Shown: positions 56,253-64,000 of the stretch, piece by piece | Layout: each line of letters opens with the position of its first letter | How positions within the stretch are numbered: the stretch's first letter is position 1 | Assembly: GCF_963855985.1 (NCBI RefSeq) | Contig: NC_087099.1 | Location: 15,406,001 to 15,470,000 of the forward strand | DNA length: 64,000 nt | Origin: Ostrinia nubilalis | Taxonomy: Eukaryota > Arthropoda > Insecta > Lepidoptera > Crambidae | Reading direction: 5' to 3' | The notes under the pieces: generated by a model | Told to the model about the DNA's origin: nothing | Seen by the model: only the letters and a program-made list of their open reading frames with translations | Database searches by the model: none | Position numbers and translations under genes: made by a program

Positions 56253-56262
56253 CTTAGCGAAC

Positions 56263-57335
56263 CTGGAACAAAGAAAATAATTATTAAACTCTATTTTCTT
56301 ATCTTTGAAAAAATTATAAGATCACTGATGTATAAGCAAGTGAAAAATGAAAATGAAAAATGAAAATGAAAATATTTATTGCCAGAATCAAACAATACAA
56401 TAACTAAAAGACAGACCTCCACACTAGGCATTGCCTGTCCTGTGGAGGAAAGAATAACGATTAACAGGTAGAATTAAGTACGGCTAAGCTAAGTTAGCTC
56501 AATGGTTAGGAGGATGCAATCACTGTGGAACGTTATTTACAAAAACTACTTGCAATATAAAATATATACCATTTTGCAAAAAATGTAGAGTCTAACGTGC
56601 TACTGAATTAAAATTTTCAAATAACAAGAAATACCCTTTAGATTGGCTCGATAGACCTAAACGTTGTTTCGTGCTTTGTGATAAGATTTAGAAAGAAATC
56701 AATCTACAAAACTAGATTATACCTACGGCTTAATAATAGTTAAAATCGTTAATAATAATATATTGTTTACAATTAAAATCTAAAATCTAATTAAATTACA
56801 AATTCAAGACGAGAGAAAAACAAAAGAATATCAAATTGGTCGTCGAGTAAAAATTAAGTTTCTTGGTGGCCAGTGTCGCGCGGCCAAGGAGGCTGCAACA
56901 CTTTTTAAATTCAAAACCAAACTACCTCGGACAATGTATCGGTAAGGGCGACAGCACAATATCAACCAGCTACATTTTTATCGCAAAATAGCATTTATTA
57001 CAACTAGATAAGAACCACGATATTTAACTTGACGTGCTGTCGTCTGTAACATTAATAAGAAAGGGATTGCTAATTTATTTAGGTTCATACAAATTGGAAT
57101 CTACTTATAGTCAAGTATTTGTGGACCGAGCAGCTATTGCAAAATACCTAAACGATAGTTGAACACGACTCAATAAGTGCCCCCTACACTTGATAGGTTA
57201 ATCTGTGCTCCCGCAAGGTCGGACGGTTCAAGGTTCGATTAAAAAGCGCGTTGTCGCCGAGGTCTATTTTGTGTTTGCTAAAGTGAAATCTTTATAATTC
57301 TTTTTTAAATAAATGTACCTAGTGCATCACAGTAA
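56263..57335. other. 5' region of the cadherin gene, no coding exon seen
   Basis: AT-rich, with an (AAAATG)n stretch and a LINE-tail-like piece near 56340-56470 (TATTTATTGCCAGAATC). No coding exon recognised. Confidence 0.45.
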
Positions 57336-57567
57336 GGCCCACAACACACGGTGAAACGCAATTGCAACGAAACTGCAACTGTTCTTCTAGTTACTTTTGA
57401 GTTCCGTTGAGAGACCACAAATGACGCGACCAGTTTGAAATCGGTTTGAAATGGTCGCGTCATGTGTGGTCTCTCAACGGATTCTATGGCAGAAACTTAG
57501 ATGCAACTCAAAAGTAACTAGAAGTTGCAGTTTCGTTGCAGTTGCGTTTCACCGTGTGTTCTGGGCC
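57336..57567. mobile_element. PIF/Harbinger-type MITE (TAA target duplication)
   Basis: 232 bases; GGCCCACAACACACGGTGAA mirrored by TTCACCGTGTGTTCTGGGCC; TAA at 57333-57335 and 57568-57570. Confidence 0.88.
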
Positions 57568-57983
57568 TAAGAGAGAGACGACATGATTTTTTGCAAGACA
57601 AAACTCTGCTTCAGACGGGACTCGAAGCCTGACTTTTCGCGCGAGATGACTGGTTCAGGCCACTCAGCTACAGATAGGTTAATATTGGTTGTTTATTGTA
57701 AAACAAATTAACGTTAATTTAACTTCATAACAATATGTATTGGTACGCCTCAGAATAAATAATGCCGACCCCAAATAATAGGAAAAAGGGTTAGGGAAAA
57801 CAGGAAGACAATAAGTATTGATCATCGATAAAACATAATGTATTTTCCTTATTATGTAATAAGTATTGCAAACAATAACAAATTGGTAGAATTAAATCAA
57901 TTAATCAATAATAACTGAATTAACTATTGAAATGATAACGAGAATTCGTATTGAGCATTATTAAATTTATATTTCATACATAC

Positions 57984-58025
57984 CTAAACAAGATCCAGTA
58001 AAAGGTGTTAACATCACTCAATATA
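57984..58025 (-). other. Cad87A: Candidate non-coding first exon of the cadherin gene
   Basis: A strong donor (AG then GTATGT, intron from 57983 downward) lies upstream of the coding exon 1 acceptor at 56263. It is the best visible partner for that acceptor. The 5' limit cannot be seen, and a repeat begins at 58029. Confidence 0.3.
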
Positions 58026-58028
58026 ATT

Positions 58029-58450
58029 CACTAGCGGCCGCCCGCGACTTCGTACGCGTGGATCCCGTTTTACCCCCTAAGGGGTGGAGTTTCGTAAAAT
58101 CCTTTCTTAGCGGATTCCTACGTCATAACATCTACCTGCATGCCAAATTTCAGCCCTATCCATCCAGTGGTTTGGGCTGTGCGTTGATAGATCACTATGT
58201 CAGTCAGTCAGTCAGTAACCTTTGAGTTATAATATTTAGACTAGCTTTCCGCCCGCGGCTTCGCCCGCGTGGAATTTTGTCTGCCACAGAAAAACTTTAT
58301 AGCGCGCGTCCCTGTTTCAAAAACCGGGATAAAAACTATCCTATGTCCTTTCCCGGGACTCAAACTATCTCTATGCCAAATTTCATCAAAATCGGTTCAG
58401 TGGTTTAGGCGTGAAAGAGAGACAGACAGACAGACAAAGTTACTTTCGTA
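58029..58450. repeat. Two adjacent GC-headed retro-fragments
   Basis: 58029-58216 starts CTAGCGGCCGCCCGCGACTT and ends in (CAGT)n. 58245-58437 starts CTTTCCGCCCGCGGCTTCGC and ends in (GACA)n. Both families are dispersed through the window. Confidence 0.7.
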
Positions 58451-58710
58451 TTTATAATATTAGTATAGACTAGTGTAGATTAGTTCTATTTAAAACCTAG
58501 GACACCTAAACATCACCTAGGACATGTTAACGCAGTTAGCCATTAGTAATGGTCATTTACAAATGGCTGCAATTATCGTCAGGTTAATTAAGAGGTCAAT
58601 GGAGAGACCTCACGACTTGATACAACTCCGCAACTGTGGAAATTGACTATTTATTTAGGTAGTTTGGTAGGAATAAGATAAACTAAAGTTGTTACTTAGG
58701 TACATACAGG

Positions 58711-60412
58711 GTGTCCCAAAATTTGCACGTCACACTGACACCAGAGGTAAATGAGCTTAACCCTACACTGCATGATTTTTTTGTTTTTAGAATAAAAAAT
58801 CTTATTAGATCATATTTGTGGTCTAGAACACGGGAAGTACAGGTAAAATAAAAATAAACTAATAGTTATAGAGAAAAATGATTTTTTTATTTTGTTCCAT
58901 ATGTGGCACTGCATGCAATGACCTACCTAAATTAAAGCGTAATCAATACTGGGTATGTGTATTAGTTATCAAGGATTACCCCCATTTATGAGGCTTATTA
59001 GGTAGATATTGGCGCAGCATGTTACAAGGCCTTAGTAGCGCACATATGCTCACCCACTGACAATGCTTCTCTTTTGGGTATAGCTTGACATTTTTGAGGG
59101 TCTCTAATAGATGTCCGAGTTATGGAGACGATCGTATCCAGCAGTACCTGCTGGTGGCCGAGTGGTATCATTGAAGTGTAGATATTGCTGAATTTTTCAA
59201 ACTGGGTTACTGACATGGTATTTCTTATCAATGGCGAATAATTAGAAGAAATATTGCAAAGGAGTTTCAACTTCTGACTCTAGATCGGTTTGCCCACAAA
59301 ACTCAAGGTTTATTGGATGGTAATCTTTTTTCCAGATGACATTTTCCTTTATTCTGGAGACGGAAACAGCAGGTGTAGGAGCAGGGTCTTGTGGTGCAGC
59401 AGAAGCGGAAGATACAACTGTTGATTGACGTGTACGTGAAGCCAACTGCTTCACGAATCTGGATGTAGGGAACAGCAAGATTGAACCACTAGGATTTGGT
59501 ATATTATGCTGCTGCAGCATAGGACCCTGATGGGGCAGCGTATTCATACCTGTTCGGTGAAACAAATTGCTTTTCGTCATCCGTACCTATTGCTAAACAT
59601 TTCAGAAAATTTGTTGAGGGTAGATCTAATTGAGGCAATGTCATCGTCACTTTCGGCCTGAGGAGTCTTGTTCATCTTCATTGCCTAATGGTATGGTCAA
59701 ATAATTTTGGATTTGAGCGCTGGATGAGGTTTGCTTATTTACTATGTACGAAAAATCAACATCATACCATTAGTGTACATATCTAAAATTGGATCATCAC
59801 TGCATGAAGTGACACATCGGGAACACACAGTAATTGTAAAAATTTAGTATCGAAACACGGCCAAATTAAAAAAATATACTTACATTTGTTTAGTTCATTG
59901 ATATTTCGACATAAAAACAATTTTTCCACTGTTGCATTTCATAAACAACTATTATTTATTAAATTTTCAAAATGAATACGCACGGCGCGTGGGTGAAGTT
60001 CAAAATTTTCAATTGAATGACTGACTGAGCGAGATAGTGCGGCCATCTAATTTCAACGAATGCAATAAATGGATGCCTTTGGTTGTTGTCACTTTCTTTA
60101 CGTGATGATAGATGCCGCTACTTGGCTCAAATCAGAAAAAGCATCAATTATATTGGTTGTCCCATATATGGGACTGAATGCAGTGTAGGGTTAAGACGCA
60201 TCCAACAAGTATATGAGTATTAAGTAAATTTTTAGAAATAACTATTATGAATCGTATTTCAAAACTCATCAAACTTTTCTATGGACATGAATAAATAAAA
60301 TTGGTTATAGGTATCTTAAAACTTATGAAACTTTTCTACGGACATATTAAGGTTATTCGATGCGTCTTAGACTCAGCTACCTCCAGTGTCAGTGTGACGT
60401 GCTAATTTTGGG
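58711..60412. mobile_element. TA-flanked MITE carrying a piggyBac insertion
   Basis: CAGGGTGTCCCAAAATTTGC near the left mirrors GCTAATTTTGGGACAACCTG on the right, with matching inner arms (CGTCACACTGACACCAGAGGTA versus its complement). TA lies outside both ends. Confidence 0.8.
58761..60190 (-). mobile_element. piggyBac-like transposon with degenerate transposase
   Basis: Flanked by TTAA (58757-58760, 60191-60194), the obligatory piggyBac target, with 13-bp TIRs CCCTACACTGCAT. The minus strand holds transposase remnants: TPLQYFF near 59245, then YLHFND and GYDRL in a shifted context, and SVGEHMCATKA where intact relatives have a catalytic Asp in place of the Gly. Stops and frameshifts break it into ORFs at 59580-59242 and 59270-59022, so it is dead. 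Confidence 0.88.
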
Positions 60413-60720
60413 ACAACCTGTATAATTAAATATCTAAATGCGTAAGTTATCAATATAAGTATATTTGTCGTGCTTCATCCTACATCATAGTTACTTGACA
60501 GACCCCAAATGGGAGTATGCTACATTGAACCATGATGTCATGATCGAATCTTTTTAGTGATGTAGAAAAAATAACACTCGAGCTACATTCAAGAAGCATC
60601 TTGATTTTGTCATTATTATCGACTGTTAATTTACTCGTTTGATAAAACAAATCGTGTTGTAGGATTTGTAGAGACTAATAGATAGGTTTTCTTTTCTCTG
60701 TGTTTTACTGAAATGTTAAT

Positions 60721-60925
60721 ACACTCGCGAGCAAAAATATGGAATCACCCTATTTATTCCGAGCGATCATAAGAACTAAATGACTAATAGAAGATCAATA
60801 AAAATGGCACCATTTTAAAGGTGGTATTATAAACTTTAAATTGATACCATAGATACATATTATAATACATAGTCATTCAGTTCTTAAGACCGCTCGGACA
60901 CATGATTCCATACTTTTGCTCGTAA
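60721..60925. mobile_element. Mariner/Tc1-like MITE
   Basis: CGAGCAAAAATATGGAATCA ... mirrored by TGATTCCATACTTTTGCTCG, with CCGAGCG/CGCTCGG further in. A related end starts again at 60931 (TTACGAGCAAAAGTAG). Confidence 0.75.
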
Positions 60926-61267
60926 CTATACTTACGAGCAAAAGTAGTTTCATGAAATTTCAAGTTGAGAGGAAGGTGGTTTGACCACCTAAAAAGATGA
61001 AAAACTTCAATGTCCATAAGAACATACATATTGTAGTATTTATGCTATTGCAAAACGAATGCTAAATCGATAATGATTCGCATGCAAAAATGTTAGCGAG
61101 ACTGGAATCCTAATTACCGTGGAATTGTATAAATGGCCGAGAAACAAATTATGAAACAGAATCTCACGGCTTACTTTGTAATGCGCCGTGAATCCATTGT
61201 CTTAGGTCTAGTGATGTAGATATTATATGTCAATTAATCGTTTATCGATAAAATTAACATTTAGCAT

Positions 61268-61482
61268 TATTGTTAAACTAGCTTTTGCCCGCGGCTTCAC
61301 CCGCGTGAATTTTAGTTTGTCACATATCATCATAAATTATAGCCAATAAGTTAATTTGGGTTATAAACAATAATACTGTGAAGTTTCAACAAAATCCGTT
61401 CAATAGTTTTGCGCGTGAAAGAGTAACAAACATCCATACATCCAGACATCCAAACTTTCGCATTCATAATATTATAAGTAGG
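61268..61482. repeat. GC-headed retro-fragment (uninterrupted copy)
   Basis: TTTTGCCCGCGGCTTCACCC ... GTAACAAACATCCATACATC, ending near ATTATAAGTAGGAT. Confidence 0.7.
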
Positions 61483-62205
61483 ATATAGTATACTCGTAAA
61501 TGAAAATAAATACAGTTTCCTACATTAAGTTATCTTAGTATAAATGAAAATAAATACAGTTTCCTACATTAAGTTTCAGAGCTAAATCAATAATAACTTA
61601 TGCTATAAATAAAAGTTTACGGAGGCCAATTTAATCTTAATGATAGGTTGATCACAAATGTACCCGTAGTAGGCGGTTTTTTTTATTTTAGTTAGATATT
61701 GTTCCGGAAACTTCGTCATCAACATCGGTCTAAGTCATTTGCGGTCTTATTCATAATAAAATGCTAATATAGGTTTAAAACCTACATTAGCTAAAACGTT
61801 TGATAGGCTTAAAACACTCTTATAAACCTCTGATAAAAAACGTTATTCATAATCGTTTATAAACCTTTGGATAGCTAAAACAGAGTTTAATATTTTCTTT
61901 CCACAGACTATACAAAAAGAATGAACGAAAACAGCTTTTTTGGTGATTTAACTTGATGGACCATGTAAAATCATAGACAAATCGCAGAAAAAAAAAACAA
62001 AAAATTGGCAGCTGTGACGTTTTACTTACTGACATTGACATTTGGCACGAAAATTTAATAAAGTTTTCGGTTTTTTCGATCAACTCCCAAGTTTTATCAA
62101 ACTTTTATAAAACTTGGGATTGTATGTTCTGGATTCTGTACCTCTTACCCTGTACTCTGCAATAAGCTCTTACGACGACCCGGCTAGTTACATCGGATAC
62201 TAATT

Positions 62206-63215
62206 ATGTCCATGACGAAGGAGAACAGACCGCCTAAAAGGCAACGATCAGAAAACTGGTTGGAGGAAGATAAGGTAGTACTTATTTTTAGCCTGATAAA
62301 GTGCCTACTAATTTTTGTAGCATGGTTTTATTTATGTTTGACGCCTAGTGTTTGCTTTTCAGTATTTGCTGAAAGAGTTGGTGAAAGAAAGAGTAAATGC
62401 AATCGAAAATAAAAATACAGACACTAACACGAATAAACGGAAGGTTGCGGCTTGGGCTGATTTACAAACAACGTTGGTACATCTTTTGATTTCTGCCTTC
62501 AATATAAAATTTTGCCTTTACCTGTAATTCAAAATCCTGTCATTTCTTTTTCAGGTTTAATTCAATGTGCGCTGGTATGAACCGCTCCATTACCCAGTTA
62601 AAATCGCAATGGAGCCTCATAAAAATCAGTGCGAAGAAAGACAAGACCATTGCTAGGCAGGCTCAAATTAAAACTGGCGGTGGTCCACCATTATCAGTGC
62701 CTGACGATAGGGCTGATGATATAGCATCTTGGTTGCCCAATGAATTTGTAGTCGATGTTAACAGATTTGACTCGGACTCAAATAAAAGTGAATTAATTAA
62801 CATTCAAGAGGAGGAATCAACTCAAAATACGCAAGATCAGGAATTGATAAATAATGAAGAAATCCAATATGAATTGGTGGTACTTGATGAAGAAATAGAA
62901 GATACACATGCTTGTACTACTAGAGGCATATTGGAAGATAAAGAAAATAAAAAAGTAGAGGCAAAAGAAAATAAAGCAAAACCTAATTTTAAAGCACCAG
63001 CAATCAAAAAAAAAAGGAAACTGTTAAACAAAGAAGGCTTAATTGATTTAAGCAAAGTTAGGATTTCCGAAATTGCAGAAACAGAATCAAAATGCCGGAT
63101 TGAACTGCATGAAGTTCAAATGGAAAACGAACGGAAGAAAGGGAGAAACTTGGATCTTGAGCATCAATTATTACAGGAAAAACTTAAATATTACACTCAC
63201 ATTAATAAAGAATAA
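62206..63215 (+). CDS. Myb/SANT-like DNA-binding protein (MSANTD3 type), three exons
   Basis: Exons 62206-62274, 62363-62472 and 62555-63215 give 279 codons (phases 0 and 2). Residues about 15-110 form a Myb_DNA-bind_5-like trihelix: Trp18, Trp54 and Trp79 at helix positions, KRKVAAW, QLKSQW, and the family hallmark KTGGGPP at about 99-105. The acidic middle and the charged coiled-coil C-terminus (about 225-279) fit the family. The exon 2 donor is the weaker GTTGGT at 62473; the GTACAT at 62477 would shift the frame. Such proteins are either host regulators or the Myb-like accessory protein of PIF/Harbinger transposons, and the sequence here cannot decide. No Harbinger nuclease is visible in the window. 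Confidence 0.82.
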
Positions 63216-63414
63216 TAAGTCTTTTGATGTTAAAGTTTTTCAAGTACTAACAGATTCTAAATAATAAGTTAGTTCCTCCCTTACTTCTGTTTGTTTTTAA
63301 TTTGTATTTTATGCAGTTCCAATCCGCATTTTGATTGTGTTTCTGCAATATATTTAGACGGCTATGAATATGTTTACTAGTCATAACTTAATAAGAGTTT
63401 GAGATTACTATTAA

Positions 63415-63540
63415 CTAGCTGTTGCCCACGACTCCGCCTGCGTAGACTACTATTTCTGTAACCTACAGGATCTGTGCATTTTTCCAGGATAAAAAGAAGC
63501 CTATATGTTATTCGAGACTATATAATCTATCTGTTTTAGC
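63415..63540. repeat. GC-headed retro-fragment, decayed
   Basis: ACTAGCTGTTGCCCACGACT and following bases match the head of the dispersed family. Confidence 0.5.
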
Positions 63541-63947
63541 AATTTATTTGTTTATAAGAATTGAACTGTGATTTTTAGTAAGTAAGTTTAATAATTGTAC
63601 TTAAATTAGTGATATAAAGTAAATACACATATGCCTAGTCACAAACATTCGCCTTTATAATAATAGTGTAAATTATGGTTATTTTGTTTTAAATGTAGAA
63701 GGTTGATAACCTCCGAATAGAAACGTTTATACTTAAGCAATTTCTTTGTTTTAAAGAATTGAACTGTGATTTTTAATAAGTAAGTTTGTTGAAACTAATT
63801 GTACTTAAATTAGTGATATAAAGTAATTTGTTTTGAATTTTTGCAGAATAATTGCTTTTTTAAAGAAAACTACAGGTTTTGTTTTTGTGATAGTAACAAA
63901 TTGGACTGAAAATTGAAATACAGGTATTTTTCAATCAAATATTCTTT

Positions 63948-63984
63948 TTATTTTCATTAAGATGCCAGGAACAGTATCTGAAAA
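63948..63984 (-). other. Possible minus-strand terminal exon at the right edge
   Basis: Minus strand shows a TTTTTCAG acceptor followed by a short open stretch and AATAAA near 63953. It could be the last exon of a gene outside the window that converges on the Myb-like gene. Confidence 0.2.
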
Positions 63985-64000
63985 ATTAAAATACAACATT

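Noticed and set aside
8675..56252. The cadherin as the Bt-toxin receptor (BtR/cadherin-like) of Lepidoptera
   Set aside because: Fourteen EC repeats and a tail with NPLWLETKL-type sequence do not fit the 11-12-repeat gut receptor; the Cad87A class fits better.
1..64000. tRNA or rRNA genes
   Set aside because: No cloverleaf with A and B boxes or rRNA-like block was recognised by eye; a tRNAscan run would settle short tRNA-derived SINE heads.

Overview
The window is nuclear DNA from an insect, almost certainly a moth or butterfly. Its genes have GT-AG introns, it holds long cadherin exons scattered over about 48 kb, and it carries many lepidopteran-type transposable elements: CR1/Jockey-like, I-like and RTE-like LINEs, piggyBac, TA- and TTA/TAA-flanked MITEs, and GC-rich 'CCCGCGGCTTC' retro-fragments. 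There is no operon, CRISPR array, rRNA or recognisable tRNA.

Layout. 1-1080: a reverse-transcriptase fragment of a non-LTR element running off the left edge. 2401-4075 (+): a five-exon gene for a small secreted, six-cysteine, helix-rich protein, all introns phase 0. 4877-7259: a 2.4-kb foldback transposon with ~0.83-kb inverted arms and a direct target-site duplication. 8675-56252 (-): one giant gene, reconstructed here exon by exon. It has 35 coding exons joining in a single open frame of 1,830 codons. They encode a classical cadherin-superfamily receptor: signal peptide, 14 EC repeats, a membrane-proximal domain, one transmembrane helix and a ~129-residue tail, best matching the Cad87A / cadherin-23-like class. 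It is convergent with the secreted-protein gene. 62206-63215 (+): a three-exon Myb/SANT-like (MSANTD3-type, TGGGPP motif) DNA-binding protein, possibly the accessory gene of a PIF/Harbinger transposon.

The introns of the cadherin gene hold two essentially intact two-ORF LINEs, at 16.36-21.4 kb and 44473-49758; the latter has an exact 12-bp target-site duplication and abutting ORFs (TAAATG). They also hold many palindromic MITEs and nested DNA transposons. A piggyBac remnant (TTAA, 13-bp TIR) sits inside a TA-flanked MITE upstream of the gene.

The most unusual signal: at nine of the 35 exons (7, 9, 11, 14, 17, 24, 27, 30, 33) the 3' part of the exon plus its splice donor has been copied, often in tandem (up to seven copies), into the following intron. 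In nearly all copies only the donor side is duplicated and the acceptor is missing, and RTE-like LINE fragments lie in or beside many of these arrays.
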